DNA from: Nocardia spumae
GTDB taxonomy: Bacteria > Actinomycetota > Actinomycetes > Mycobacteriales > Mycobacteriaceae
Direction of reading: 5' to 3'
Assembly (NCBI RefSeq): GCF_020733635.1
Contig: NZ_JAJFZL010000001.1
Coordinates: 1,240,001-1,304,000, forward strand
DNA: 64,000 nt
Shown piece after piece: positions 25,988 through 34,642 of this stretch (its first letter is position 1; the number at the start of each line of letters is the position of its first letter). Made by a program: the position numbers and the translations under genes. A model generated the notes under the pieces. It made no database searches and was not told the origin of the DNA. It was given only the letters and a program-made list of their open reading frames with translations.

Positions 25988-27658
25988 ATGAAGTCCGCAC
26001 TGGTCCGATGGGCCGACCTTCGCGAGCAGCGGGCGGGCGCGAGACCGGCGCAGCCCGAACCCCCCGACGAATCCGAGGACCCGGTCTTCCTCTCGCTGAG
26101 TCCCGAGCGGGCCAAGGTCCTGCTCGTCATCGCGGCCCGGGCCTCGAGCTTCACCGTGGTCGCCACAGTCGCGCTCGTGCTGGTCACCCTCATCGCCGCC
26201 GGCAGCGGCCTGACCGGGGCCTCGGGGGCGATCGCGGCGGGGTGGCTCGCGGTCCATCAGGTGCCGGTCGTGGTGGGCAAGACCTCGCTCGGATTGCTGC
26301 CCCTGCTGCCGACGGGCCTGGTGTTGTGGCTGACGATGCGCGATTGCGCGCACGCGGTGTCACCGCGGTCCTCACGGGCCGACCTGGGCTGGATCGTGGG
26401 CGCCGCGATGGCGGGCCCGCTGCTGGTCACCGCCGTCTGCCTGGCGGTCGCCGAGGATGCCGCGGCGGCGGTTCCGCTGCAGGCGCCCAATACCCTGACC
26501 GCCTTCTGCTGTGTGGGCGGACTGCATCTGCTCGCCGCGGTCGCGGGTATCGCCGCCGAGCCGAACGCGCTGCGCGACCGGATCGCCTCGTATCTTCCGG
26601 ACTGGGTCTTCGCCGGGACGCGCGCGGCGGTACGAGCGCTGTGGCGGCTGCTGCTGTGCGGTGCGGCGTTCGCGCTGGTCTCGTTCGTGCTGCACTGGTC
26701 GGTCATCGGCGACACCTACGCCACCGCCGGCAATGTCGCCGGTGTGCTGGGCCTGACGGTGCTGTCGCTGGCCTATCTGCCGAATGTGGTGATCGCGTCG
26801 ACGAGCGTGTTGCTCGGCGCCGATGTGCATATCGGTGACGGCGGACTGAGCCTGTTCTCGGTGACCGGTGCGCCGGTGCCCGCCCTGCCGGTGCTGGCGG
26901 CCGTCCCTACCGGTCCGGCGGCGGCATGGTGGCCGGCACTGCTGCTGGTCCCGGCCGTGGTCGGGGTACGCGGGGGATTGGACTGCGCCCGCGAATCCGC
27001 CGATGAACCCCGGGCGCCGTGGGCGACACTGTTCGGCGCGGCGTTGTCGGCGGTGGTGCTGACGCTGCTGGATCTGTTCGCCGGTGGCCGGGTCGGCTCG
27101 TTCGGTGACATCGGCCCGGGGGCGCTGCTCACCGCCGGGGCGGCTTTCGGCTGGCTGACGGTCGCCGGGTACGTCGGACTGGTATGCGGGCGGCGGTTTC
27201 TCGGTATCCCGCCCGATGACGGCGCCGGCGGTTTCGATGCGCGGCTCGCGGGCGATCCGTCGCACGACTACGGCCACGCCGCGGACCGTTACGCCGCGGA
27301 CCGCTACGCCACTGCGGACTACGGCGACGATCGGTACGGCGACGATCGGTACGACGATCGGTACGACGCTGCCGAACCGCGCTATATCGACCAGTTGTAC
27401 GACGATCCGCGCTACGTCGAATACGAACTGGACGACGACGAGCCGGCCGGCGACGGATATCCGGAACCGTCCTACCGCCGTACCGGCGCGGTGGCGGTCG
27501 TCGAGGTCGACGGTGAACTGCTCGATGACGACGGTCTCGACCCGGTGCACGCCGACCCCGATCCGGACTACGACTTCGATACCGAAAACGCCGACATCGT
27601 CGATGCCGAAGTGGTAGAGGGTGACCTGCCGGAGAGTCCCGGGAGGGGCGGTCGTTAG
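25988..27658 (+). CDS. perM: Polytopic division-associated membrane protein PerM (DUF6350)
   Basis: 556 aa. About ten hydrophobic helices between residues 40 and 405 (SSFTVVATVALVLVTLIAAG, LGLLPLLPTGLVLWLTM and others), then an acidic tail. The tail has short repeats DRYAADRYATADYGDDRYGDDRYD around residues 425-455 and ends ENADIVDAEVVEGDLPES. M. tuberculosis PerM (Rv0955) stabilises division proteins during persistence; gene order and topology support the assignment. ATG 25988 has GAGGT upstream. purN follows after 20 bp. Confidence 0.85.
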   Translation: MKSALVRWADLREQRAGARPAQPEPPDESEDPVFLSLSPERAKVLLVIAARASSFTVVATVALVLVTLIAAGSGLTGASGAIAAGWLAVHQVPVVVGKTSLGLLPLLPTGLVLWLTMRDCAHAVSPRSSRADLGWIVGAAMAGPLLVTAVCLAVAEDAAAAVPLQAPNTLTAFCCVGGLHLLAAVAGIAAEPNALRDRIASYLPDWVFAGTRAAVRALWRLLLCGAAFALVSFVLHWSVIGDTYATAGNVAGVLGLTVLSLAYLPNVVIASTSVLLGADVHIGDGGLSLFSVTGAPVPALPVLAAVPTGPAAAWWPALLLVPAVVGVRGGLDCARESADEPRAPWATLFGAALSAVVLTLLDLFAGGRVGSFGDIGPGALLTAGAAFGWLTVAGYVGLVCGRRFLGIPPDDGAGGFDARLAGDPSHDYGHAADRYAADRYATADYGDDRYGDDRYDDRYDAAEPRYIDQLYDDPRYVEYELDDDEPAGDGYPEPSYRRTGAVAVVEVDGELLDDDGLDPVHADPDPDYDFDTENADIVDAEVVEGDLPESPGRGGR

Positions 27659-27678
27659 GCTCTAACCCGGCGGACATC

Positions 27679-28368
27679 GTGACCGCCGCCCTCCGGCAGC
27701 CCCGACGCACAGGGAGTAGAGCGCTGACCACCCCGCCCGCCCAGCTGGTACCTCCGACCGCTCCGGCGACCCTCGTCGTACTCGCCTCGGGCACGGGATC
27801 ACTGCTGCGATCGTTGATCGCGGCCACCGCGGAACCGGACTATCCGGCACGGGTGGCGGCTGTGGGTGTCGACCGGATCTGCGCGGCGACCGACCATGCG
27901 ATCCGCGCCGGAATACCCGACTTCCGGGTCGCCCCGGGCGATTTCCCCGATCGGGCGGCATGGGATGCCGCCCTGACCGAGGCGGTCGCGGCCCACTCTC
28001 CCGATCTGGTGGTGTCCGCGGGATTCATGCGCCTGCTGGGCCCGCGGTTCCTGGAGCGCTTCGAAGGCCGGATCATCAACACCCACCCCGCACTGCTGCC
28101 GGCCTTCCCGGGGGCACACGGGGTGCGTGATGCGCTCGCCTACGGCGTGCGGGTGACAGGTTCGACCGTGCATCTGGTCGACGCGGGTGTCGACACCGGA
28201 CCGATCCTCGCGCAGGAGGCGGTGGCGGTGCTGCCCGGCGACGACGAGGCGACCCTGCACGAGCGAATCAAAGTTGTGGAGCGACGACTGCTGGCGGAGA
28301 CCGTGGCCGCCGTCGCTACCCGAGGCATTGTCTGCGACGGACGAAAGGCAGAAATCCCAGATGAGTGA
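27679..28368 (+). CDS. purN: Phosphoribosylglycinamide formyltransferase
   Basis: 229 aa as drawn. It transfers a formyl group from 10-formyl-THF to GAR in purine synthesis. [15 protein letters not shown] starts the Rossmann fold; [21 protein letters not shown] holds catalytic Asn/His, and [16 protein letters not shown] the catalytic Asp. GTG 27679 gives an N-terminus about 25 residues longer than the fold needs. A good GGGAG at 27711-27715 lies before an in-frame CTG, so the true start is uncertain. The stop overlaps purH by 8 bp. Confidence 0.93.
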   Translation: MTAALRQPRRTGSRALTTPPAQLVPPTAPATLVVLASGTGSLLRSLIAATAEPDYPARVAAVGVDRICAATDHAIRAGIPDFRVAPGDFPDRAAWDAALTEAVAAHSPDLVVSAGFMRLLGPRFLERFEGRIINTHPALLPAFPGAHGVRDALAYGVRVTGSTVHLVDAGVDTGPILAQEAVAVLPGDDEATLHERIKVVERRLLAETVAAVATRGIVCDGRKAEIPDE

Positions 28369-29935
28369 GCGTCGAGCGGTTCGCCGGGCGCTGGTGAGCG
28401 TCTACGACAAAACCGGGCTCATCGAGCTGGCCACCGGGCTGCACGCCGCGGGTGTCGAGCTGGTGTCGACCGGTTCGACCGCGGCCCGCATCGCCGACGC
28501 GGGCATTCCGGTGACCAAGGTCGAGGATCTCACCGGATTCCCCGAAACCCTGGACGGCCGGGTGAAGACGCTGCATCCTCGGGTGCATGCCGGCATCCTC
28601 GCCGACACCCGCAAGCAGGAACATCTCGATCAACTGGTCGAGCTGCAGGTGGAGGCCTTCCAGCTGGTGGTCGTGAACCTGTACCCGTTCACCCAGACCG
28701 TCGCCAGTGGTGCCTCACCCGACGAATGCGTCGAGCAGATCGATATCGGTGGCCCGTCGATGGTACGTGCCGCGGCGAAGAACCACCCGTCGGTGGCAGT
28801 GGTGGTCGACACCGGGGACTACGACGAGGTCCTGACCGCGGTCCAGGGGGGCGGTTTCACCCTGTCCGAACGAACTGTGCTGGCGGCCAAGGCTTTCCAG
28901 CACACCGCGAGTTACGACGTGGCGGTGGCGAGCTGGATGACCAACGTGCTGACCGCGGACGATTCCACCGATTCGGCTGCCGCACAGCAGTTCCCGGCCT
29001 GGATGGGTGGCGCCTGGACCCGTGAGGCGGTGCTGCGCTACGGCGAGAATCCGCATCAGGCCGCGGCCCTGTACCGCAACGAATCGGGACCGGCGGGGCT
29101 GGCGCAGGCGAAGCAGTTGCACGGCAAGGAGATGTCGTACAACAACTACACCGATGCCGATGCGGCCTGGCGGGCGGCGTGGGATCACGCCGAGCCCGCG
29201 GTGGCCATCATCAAGCACGCCAATCCGTGCGGTATCGCGGTCGGCGCCGATATCGCCGAGGCGCACCGCAAGGCGCACGCCTGCGATCCGGTGAGTGCCT
29301 TCGGTGGTGTGATCGCGGCCAATCGCGAGGTGACCATCGAGATGGCCGAGCAGGTGGCCGAGATCTTCACCGAGGTGATCGTGGCGCCGGGCTATGCCGA
29401 CGGCGCGGTGGAAGTGTTGCAACGCAAGAAGAATGTGCGCATCCTGATCGCCGAGGAGCCGCGTCGCGGCGGTGTCGAGCTGCGGCCGATCAGCGGCGGC
29501 GCGCTGCTGCAGCAGACCGATATCGTCGACGCCGAGGGTGACGATCCCGCCAACTGGACGCTCGCGACCGGCGAGGCGGCCGATGCGGCCACCCTGGCGG
29601 ATCTCGCCTTCGCCTGGCGCGCCTGCCGGGCCGTGAAATCCAATGCGATCCTGCTGGCGTCCGATGGTGCCTCGGTCGGCGTCGGCATGGGGCAGGTCAA
29701 CCGGGTCGACGCCGTCCATCTGGCGGTGCTGCGCGCGGGTGATCGGGCCAAGGGCTCGGTCGCGGCCTCCGACGCGTACTTCCCGTTCCCCGACGGGCCG
29801 CAGCAGCTGATCGCCGCGGGCGTGAAAGCGATTGTGCAGCCGGGTGGTTCGGTACGCGATCAGCTCACCATCGACGCTTGCCGCGAGGCCGGGGTCACCA
29901 TGTACCTCACCGGGGCGCGCCACTTCGCGCACTGA
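28361..29935 (+). CDS. purH: Bifunctional AICAR formyltransferase / IMP cyclohydrolase
   Basis: 524 aa, normal length. The N-terminal IMP cyclohydrolase (MGS-like) domain has [17 protein letters not shown] and [13 protein letters not shown] with [16 protein letters not shown]. The C-terminal AICAR transformylase domain has [13 protein letters not shown] and the catalytic [13 protein letters not shown], and ends [13 protein letters not shown]...[19 protein letters not shown]. It performs the last two steps to IMP. ATG 28361 overlaps the purN stop (ATGAGTGA), indicating translational coupling. A terminator lies 22 bp past the stop. Confidence 0.97.
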   Translation: MSERRAVRRALVSVYDKTGLIELATGLHAAGVELVSTGSTAARIADAGIPVTKVEDLTGFPETLDGRVKTLHPRVHAGILADTRKQEHLDQLVELQVEAFQLVVVNLYPFTQTVASGASPDECVEQIDIGGPSMVRAAAKNHPSVAVVVDTGDYDEVLTAVQGGGFTLSERTVLAAKAFQHTASYDVAVASWMTNVLTADDSTDSAAAQQFPAWMGGAWTREAVLRYGENPHQAAALYRNESGPAGLAQAKQLHGKEMSYNNYTDADAAWRAAWDHAEPAVAIIKHANPCGIAVGADIAEAHRKAHACDPVSAFGGVIAANREVTIEMAEQVAEIFTEVIVAPGYADGAVEVLQRKKNVRILIAEEPRRGGVELRPISGGALLQQTDIVDAEGDDPANWTLATGEAADAATLADLAFAWRACRAVKSNAILLASDGASVGVGMGQVNRVDAVHLAVLRAGDRAKGSVAASDAYFPFPDGPQQLIAAGVKAIVQPGGSVRDQLTIDACREAGVTMYLTGARHFAH

Positions 29936-29957
29936 GTCCGGGGCGTACGGAACGAAC

Positions 29958-29997
29958 GTCCCCTTCCGCGGATCATCCTCGATCCGCCGAAGGGGAC
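29958..29997. terminator. Terminator after purH
   Basis: A 17-bp stem with one mismatch (GTCCCCTTCCGCGGATC against GATCCGCCGAAGGGGAC) around a 6-nt loop, between convergent purH and the lipoprotein gene. Confidence 0.8.
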
Positions 29998-30015
29998 GGT
30001 GTCGTTTCCGGGCCT

Positions 30016-30477
30016 TCAGTTGGCGCTCACGACCTTTCGATCGCCCAGCGGCTGCTTCAGCGGGATCTCCAGGGTGCCGAAGACCGCGATCATGGTGCAC
30101 ATGCGTCCGACGGCCTGGGGCAGGGTGCCGGCGGTCAGATTCACAGTGACCGTGCTGTCGGTTTCTGTGGTGGTGGCATCGACGCCGTAGCACTCGGGCG
30201 ACCCGATCTGGAAGTTGACGGCGATGCGATCGGGTGCGAGGCGACTCCAGCTATCGAACTGGAGCGGGTGGGTGTTGGTGATCGTGGGGTCGGCGGTGAA
30301 GGCGCGGCCCGGCTGGGGCGGATTCTGCTCGGTGGGCGTGATCGCCGCTGAGGTACTCGTATTCGACTGTGTCCCACCGTTATCGGAACTCCCACAGGCG
30401 GCGGACAGTAGGGCTGGTAGTGCCAGTACTGCGATGGCTGCCGCGCCGAAGCGGCGTCGTCCCGGGATCGAATCCAT
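30016..30477 (-). CDS. Secreted lipoprotein of unknown function
   Basis: 153 aa. A twin-Arg-containing signal (MDSIPGRRRFGAAAIAVLALPALLSAAC) with lipobox LSAAC puts the lipid-bearing Cys at residue 28. A Ser/Thr linker leads to a beta-rich domain (FDSWSRLAPDRIAVNFQIGSPECYGVDATTTETDSTVTVNLTAGTLP region) with two further cysteines that may form a disulfide. This resembles widespread actinobacterial small lipoproteins with no assigned function. ATG 30477 has AGGG upstream. Convergent with purH. Confidence 0.75.
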   Translation of the reverse strand: MDSIPGRRRFGAAAIAVLALPALLSAACGSSDNGGTQSNTSTSAAITPTEQNPPQPGRAFTADPTITNTHPLQFDSWSRLAPDRIAVNFQIGSPECYGVDATTTETDSTVTVNLTAGTLPQAVGRMCTMIAVFGTLEIPLKQPLGDRKVVSAN

Positions 30478-30666
30478 AGGCCACACCCTAGTGGGCGGCC
30501 GGCGCGGGCTGTGGCCGACGTCGCAGTGAACTTTCCGCGTACGACCGCGCGTTCCTCCGCCCTGATCCGGGGGCCGGGAAGTAATGTGCGCAAACGTTGA
30601 GCGAATGCGGCTCTGCGCCATCGAATCGGCAATCGGCAAGACTGTCTTCTCGAAAGGACTCATCGC

Positions 30667-31053
30667 GTGGGCGATACGTTGCAGGTAGGTGAGGAACTCG
30701 GCCTGGGGCAGGCTCTGGAGGCCGGCGCGTACACGTTGACTCTCCAAAATGATGGCAACTTGGTGCTTTCCGCGCCGGACGGCACCGTGGTGTGGTCGAC
30801 CATGACACAGCAGAAGGGTGTGGAGCGGGCCGTCCTGCAGGAGGACGGCAACTTCGTGCTCTACTCCGGCAGGGGCCCGGTCTGGGCCACCGGCACCAGC
30901 GGCCAAGAGGCAGTTCATCTGCTTGTGCAACCGGACCGCAACATCGTCCTCTACGGGCGTGACGGCGCGTCGCTGTGGGCGTCGGGCACCAATACCGACA
31001 ATCCGATCGTGCTGGAGGAGTCGGTCGCCGCGGCGCCGGTCGAGGGCCCCTAG
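30667..31053 (+). CDS. Bulb-type (monocot mannose-binding) lectin
   Basis: 128 aa single beta-prism II domain. Three repeats of the mannose-site motif QxDxNxVxY are visible: QNDGNLVLS (27-35, last Tyr replaced by Ser), QEDGNFVLY (58-66) and QPDRNIVLY (88-96). Two of three sites are intact. There is no signal peptide, so it is either cytosolic or exported by an unusual route. GTG 30667 has AAAGGA 9 nt upstream. The ligand is probably mannose-type sugar, which nocardial envelopes carry as mannosylated lipids; that link is inference. Confidence 0.85.
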   Translation: MGDTLQVGEELGLGQALEAGAYTLTLQNDGNLVLSAPDGTVVWSTMTQQKGVERAVLQEDGNFVLYSGRGPVWATGTSGQEAVHLLVQPDRNIVLYGRDGASLWASGTNTDNPIVLEESVAAAPVEGP

Positions 31054-31123
31054 TTTTCGGGCGCATCCGGCGAGCTGCCCGTGTTCGCGCGAAATCGGCT
31101 GTGCTGATGTGACAGTCGCCGCG

Positions 31124-31166
31124 GCGGGGTGGGTCGCGGCGCTCCGAGCGCCACGACCCACCCCGC
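31124..31166. terminator. Two-tier hairpin between lectin and rpsR
   Basis: Outer stem GCGGGGTGGGTCG/CGACCCACCCCGC encloses an inner GGCGCT-CCG-AGCGCC hairpin. It lies between the convergent lectin gene and the S18 gene and can stop both. Confidence 0.8.
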
Positions 31167-31177
31167 TGGTGGAATTC

Positions 31178-31432
31178 CTAGCGGCTGGTGAACGGTAGCA
31201 GTGCCATCTCGCGCGCGTTCTTCACCGCGACCGCGACCTGTCGCTGCTGCTGCGGCGTCAGGCCGGTGACCCGGCGGCTACGGATCTTGCCGCGATCGGA
31301 GATGAACGTGCGCAGCAGGTTCACATCCTTGTAGTCGACGACTTCGATGCCGGCGGCGATGAGCGGGTTCTTCTTCGGCCGGCGTGCCTGTTCGGCCCGG
31401 ATCCGCTTCGATGGAGCTCGCTTGACTGCCAT
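31178..31432 (-). CDS. rpsR: 30S ribosomal protein S18, zinc-independent paralogue
   Basis: 84 aa. [51 protein letters not shown] is the S18 core. The N-terminus [23 protein letters not shown] lacks the cysteines of zinc-binding S18, marking the zinc-free (C-) form. ATG 31432 has AAGGA upstream. It ends the Zur-controlled operon L28-L33-S14-S18, although a 90-bp gap separates it from rpsN. Confidence 0.95.
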   Translation of the reverse strand: MAVKRAPSKRIRAEQARRPKKNPLIAAGIEVVDYKDVNLLRTFISDRGKIRSRRVTGLTPQQQRQVAVAVKNAREMALLPFTSR

Positions 31433-31522
31433 GTCAGTATCCTTTCTCGGCATGAAATCCGGGCCCTACGAGGTGACGCAAGCTGCCTCCCTCGGGTCCC
31501 TCCGACGAAATCTGCGGTGGGT

Positions 31523-31828
31523 CTACCAACTCGATTTGTGTACACCGGGCAGCTCCCCCCGGTGGGCCAGCTCGCGCACACGTACCCGGGATAGTCCGAA
31601 CTTGCGGAGATGGCCGCGGGGGCGGCCATCGGTGGCGTCCCGATTGCGCAATCGTACCGGACTGGCATCACGCGGCAGTCGCTGGAGCGCGAGCTGTGCG
31701 GCCGTCCGCTGCTCGTCGGATGTGGCGGGGTGCCGGATCAGCTCCTTGAGTTCCGCGCGGCGCTCGGCGTAGCGCGCCACGATCGTACGGCGCTGTTCGT
31801 CGCGGGCGATCTTGGACTTCTTGGCCAT
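31523..31828 (-). CDS. rpsN: 30S ribosomal protein S14, zinc-independent (type C-)
   Basis: 101 aa long-form S14: [30 protein letters not shown] to [41 protein letters not shown]. Zinc-binding S14 has about 61 aa and CxxC pairs; none are present here. ATG 31828 overlaps the L33 stop by one base (TGATG), so translation is coupled. Confidence 0.96.
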   Translation of the reverse strand: MAKKSKIARDEQRRTIVARYAERRAELKELIRHPATSDEQRTAAQLALQRLPRDASPVRLRNRDATDGRPRGHLRKFGLSRVRVRELAHRGELPGVHKSSW

Positions 31829-31995
31829 CAGCGATCCTCGCGGAAGTCGACGTGGCGGCGCAGGATCGGATCGTATTTGCGCAGCACCAGGCGGTCGGGG
31901 TCGTTGCGGCGGTTCTTGCGGGTGACGTAGGTGTACCCGGTGCCGCCGGTGGAACGGAGTTTGACGATGGGCCGAATCTCGTTGCTGCGCGCCAT
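31828..31995 (-). CDS. rpmG: 50S ribosomal protein L33, zinc-independent
   Basis: 55 aa, found by reading the gap between rpmB and rps[21 protein letters not shown], then [36 protein letters not shown]33 fold without the two CxxC pairs. It overlaps rpmB's stop (TGATG at 31995) and rpsN's start (TGATG at 31828) by one base each, so the three genes are translationally coupled. Confidence 0.95.
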   Translation of the reverse strand: MARSNEIRPIVKLRSTGGTGYTYVTRKNRRNDPDRLVLRKYDPILRRHVDFREDR

Positions 31996-32231
31996 CAGAT
32001 CTTCTCGCCACGAGAGCGCAGACGCGCCACGACCGCCTCGATGCCGTCGCGATCGATGGTCTTGATGCCTTTGGCCGAGACCCGCAGGGTGACGCGGCGG
32101 CCCTCGCTGGGCAGGAAGTAGGTCTTGCGCTGGATATTCGGATCCCAGCGCCGGTTGGTCCGGACGTGGGAGTGCGATACGGATCGGCCGAAGCCCGGCT
32201 TGCGGCCGGTGACCTGGCAGTGGGCCGACAT
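31995..32231 (-). CDS. rpmB: 50S ribosomal protein L28, zinc-independent
   Basis: 78 aa: [44 protein letters not shown]...[18 protein letters not shown]. Only one Cys remains, so the zinc ribbon is lost. First gene of the leftward operon. AAAGGCGG precedes ATG 32231, and a Zur-like box is centred about 21 bp upstream, overlapping the leader. Expected to be made only when zinc is scarce. Confidence 0.95.
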   Translation of the reverse strand: MSAHCQVTGRKPGFGRSVSHSHVRTNRRWDPNIQRKTYFLPSEGRRVTLRVSAKGIKTIDRDGIEAVVARLRSRGEKI

Positions 32232-32244
32232 GGGGCCGCCTTTC

Positions 32245-32259
32245 TGAAAATCATTTTCG
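32245..32259. promoter_or_regulatory. Zur box 1 (rpmB side)
   Basis: TGAAAATCATTTTCG, a palindrome matching the mycobacterial/streptomycete Zur consensus (TGAAAATNATTTTCA). It starts 14 bp upstream of rpmB. Confidence 0.85.
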
Positions 32260-32299
32260 ACAATGACCGAAGCGGACTGTACCGTGTGAGTTCAGGAAA

Positions 32300-32314
32300 T
32301 GAAAATCATTATCG
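32300..32314. promoter_or_regulatory. Zur box 2 (CobW-like side)
   Basis: TGAAAATCATTATCG, the same palindrome with one weaker arm, 13 bp before the CobW-like gene. Together with box 1 it gives each divergent promoter its own zinc-responsive operator. Confidence 0.85.
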
Positions 32315-32326
32315 AAAGGGGTTTCG

Positions 32327-33631
32327 GTGGTGTCACATCCCGACCGCCGCACGCCCGTCGTGCTGTTGGCGGGCTTTCGAGGACCGGTCGCGGACGGTAT
32401 GGATCACATCGCGCGGCTACTGGGCGAGGTGCCCGGCACCGTGGTCGTGCGACACGACCTGAGCTCACTGCACGAGGGTGTGGTCCGCCGCGGCGTCCGG
32501 CTCGGCGGCTACGAGACCGAGACCGTGCACGAACTCGCGCACGGCTGTATCTCCTGCACGCTGCGGGCCGACCTGCTGCCACTGCTGTTGCGATTGGCGG
32601 CGCGAGATTCGGTGCACCGCATCGTGATCGCCCTGGATCCCGCGTTCGAGGCCGAGGCGGTATGCCATGCGATCGACCAGGTTCCGGTGGCCGGAACGGT
32701 GGGCCGGGTGGACGGTCCGGCCGGTCGCGATGTCCGTATCGAAGCGGTGATCACGGGTCTGGACGCGCGGACGTGGCTGGCGGAGGCGTTGAGTGACGAG
32801 ACGCTCGGCGAGCGAGAGGGCGGCGTCGGCGAGGATGACCGCACGGTCGCCCAGCTCGCGGTCGGTCAGGTCGAATTCGCCGACGCCACGGTGATTTTCG
32901 GCTCCGACGGGGTGAGTGACGGGGAACGTGAGGTGTTGCGGTCGGTCCTGGACCGGCTGACTCCGCGGGCGCCGTCGATCTGGGCCGGGGACGGCCGGGA
33001 CATCGGCGGCGGGCGCATCGATATGCTGCTGGACCGGATTCCCGCCGATAGCCGGCGCGGCCGCGTCTTCGACGCGCACGAACCACTGTTGCGGGGGCAG
33101 CCGCCGCTGATCGAGGAGAACGGTGTCGGGCTGATCGAATTCGCCACCGATCGGCCGTTCCATCCCGCCCGTCTGCACGAGGCCCTGGATGTGTTGTTCG
33201 AGGGCGTGATCACGGCCCGCGGGCGGATCTGGCTGGCCACTCAGCCCGACCGGGTGGTGTGGCTGGAATCGGCCGGCGGGGGACTGCGCGTCGGCGACGC
33301 CGGGACCTGGCTCGCCGCGATGAGCTCCGCGGAAGTCGCCGCCGCCGATCCCGCTCGGCGGGCCCTGGCCGCGCTGCGCTGGGACTCCGATTTCGGTGAT
33401 CGCGATATCTCGCTGACCGTGCTCACCTGCGGCGCCGATCCGGACGAGATCCGCGCCGCACTGCACCGGGCCCTGCTCGACGATGCCGAGCTGATCCTGC
33501 TGCGCAGTGCGCCCGAACTGGTCGCGCACTGGGCCGATCCGTTCGGCGAGTTCCACGAAGACCTTTGTGAAGCAATCGAATCCGACGCCACCGGCAGCCG
33601 TGGTGTCGAGTCTCGGCCGAAGGAGAGGTAG
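32327..33631 (+). CDS. CobW/COG0523-like protein of the zinc-starvation locus (Rv0106 type)
   Basis: 434 aa. Overall CobW layout, but the P-loop expected near residue 16 reads [11 protein letters not shown] instead of GxxGxGKT, and the metal motif reads GCISC (73-77) instead of GCxCC. GTP binding is therefore doubtful. The C-terminal CobW_C-like domain ([45 protein letters not shown]) is intact. Mycobacterial proteins of this kind lie beside zinc-free ribosomal genes and have been tied to zinc-depletion responses. GTG 32327 or 32330 follows AAAGGGG. Operon with L31 and L32 (4 bp and 1 bp gaps). Confidence 0.8.
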   Translation: MVSHPDRRTPVVLLAGFRGPVADGMDHIARLLGEVPGTVVVRHDLSSLHEGVVRRGVRLGGYETETVHELAHGCISCTLRADLLPLLLRLAARDSVHRIVIALDPAFEAEAVCHAIDQVPVAGTVGRVDGPAGRDVRIEAVITGLDARTWLAEALSDETLGEREGGVGEDDRTVAQLAVGQVEFADATVIFGSDGVSDGEREVLRSVLDRLTPRAPSIWAGDGRDIGGGRIDMLLDRIPADSRRGRVFDAHEPLLRGQPPLIEENGVGLIEFATDRPFHPARLHEALDVLFEGVITARGRIWLATQPDRVVWLESAGGGLRVGDAGTWLAAMSSAEVAAADPARRALAALRWDSDFGDRDISLTVLTCGADPDEIRAALHRALLDDAELILLRSAPELVAHWADPFGEFHEDLCEAIESDATGSRGVESRPKER

Positions 33632-33635
33632 AGCC

Positions 33636-33914
33636 ATGAAATCAGGAATTCATCCGGACTATCACCCGGTGGTGTTCGAGGATGTGAGTACCGGCAAGCG
33701 GTTCCTCACCCGCTCGACGGCGACCGGCACCCGGACTGTCGATTGGTCCGATGGCAACAGCTATCCACTGATCACTGTCGATGTCACCTCGGACTCGCAT
33801 CCGTTCTGGACCGGGGCGCATCGCGTCCTGGATACCCAGGGACGGGTGGAGAAGTTCGAACGCAAATACGGCAGGCGCACACCGCGCACCGGCTCCGCAC
33901 GGGGGGAGAGCTGA
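33636..33914 (+). CDS. rpmE: 50S ribosomal protein L31 type B (zinc-independent)
   Basis: 92 aa: [79 protein letters not shown]. Type B lacks the CxxC of zinc-binding L31. ATG 33636 has AGGAGAGG upstream, partly inside the end of the CobW-like gene. Its C-terminus ends one base before rpmF. Confidence 0.96.
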   Translation: MKSGIHPDYHPVVFEDVSTGKRFLTRSTATGTRTVDWSDGNSYPLITVDVTSDSHPFWTGAHRVLDTQGRVEKFERKYGRRTPRTGSARGES

Positions 33915-33915
33915 G

Positions 33916-34089
33916 ATGGCGGTGCCGAAGCGGCGGATGTCGCGTGCCAACACCCGCAGCCGTCGTTCGAACTGGAAGGCGAAACCTCCCGATCTGGTAC
34001 CGATCAGTGTCGGAGGTGCCGTCTATCGGATTCCGCGTCGCCTGGTCGCCGGGGTCCGGCGCGGTGTGATCGATCCGACTCGGCTGTAG
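33916..34089 (+). CDS. rpmF: 50S ribosomal protein L32, zinc-independent paralogue
   Basis: 57 aa: [20 protein letters not shown], then [37 protein letters not shown]. The two CxxC pairs of zinc-binding L32 are absent. ATG 33916 sits one base after the L31 stop with GGGGAGAG upstream. The last 86 bp are overlapped on the opposite strand by the HxlR gene's 3' end. Confidence 0.93.
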   Translation: MAVPKRRMSRANTRSRRSNWKAKPPDLVPISVGGAVYRIPRRLVAGVRRGVIDPTRL

Positions 34090-34507
34090 GGGAGGCGCTT
34101 TCGCCGCGTGCGGCGTCGAAGGCGGCCCGGCTGGACCGGATTCGATCGTGGTGCAGCCGGGCCCAGCCGACCACCGGTTCGACCGCGACCGCGAGTTCGT
34201 GCCCGATATCGGTGAGGGCGTACTCGACCTGCGGTGGGGAGGTGGCGAAAACGGTCCGGCTGATCAGGTCGTCGCGCAGTAGGTGCCGGGTGGTGAGGGT
34301 CAGCATGCGCTGGGAGATGTTCGGGATCGCCCGCTGGAGTTCGCGAAAGCGCCGGGGGCCCTTGTCCAGTTCCACCAGGATCAGCAGACTCCATCGGTCG
34401 CCGAGGCGTTCGAGCACCTCTTTGAGCCCGCAGTGCTCTCCGTCACAGGGTCCGTCGTGCGCGGCGGTGCCGGCCTGGTCGGTTACCTCGGTGTGCCCTG
34501 TTCCCAT
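34004..34507 (-). CDS. HxlR/DUF24 redox-type regulator (QorR-like)
   Basis: 167 aa. Winged helix [51 protein letters not shown] at residues about 26-80, then [15 protein letters not shown]. Cys21 and Cys26 near the N-terminus fit the redox-sensing Cys of QorR/HypR-type members. HxlR proteins are usually 110-130 aa; the tail after about residue 128 (Ser/Arg-rich) is extra and runs antisense into rpmF, as if the original stop were lost. Divergent from a QorB-like gene, as in the E. coli ytfH-ytfG pair. Confidence 0.85.
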   Translation of the reverse strand: MGTGHTEVTDQAGTAAHDGPCDGEHCGLKEVLERLGDRWSLLILVELDKGPRRFRELQRAIPNISQRMLTLTTRHLLRDDLISRTVFATSPPQVEYALTDIGHELAVAVEPVVGWARLHHDRIRSSRAAFDAARGESASPTAESDRSHRAGPRRPGDAESDRRHLRH

Positions 34508-34642
34508 GAATGTGCCTCCTGTCGCACCCGGCTCAGCCTAGCCACGATGAGCGGGTGAGATCCCCGGCGCATGAGCGTGATTCGTCGGCGAGCGACGAAA
34601 TGCTCTGCGGCGCGGCATATTCGATCGGACAGGAGGTGCGGG

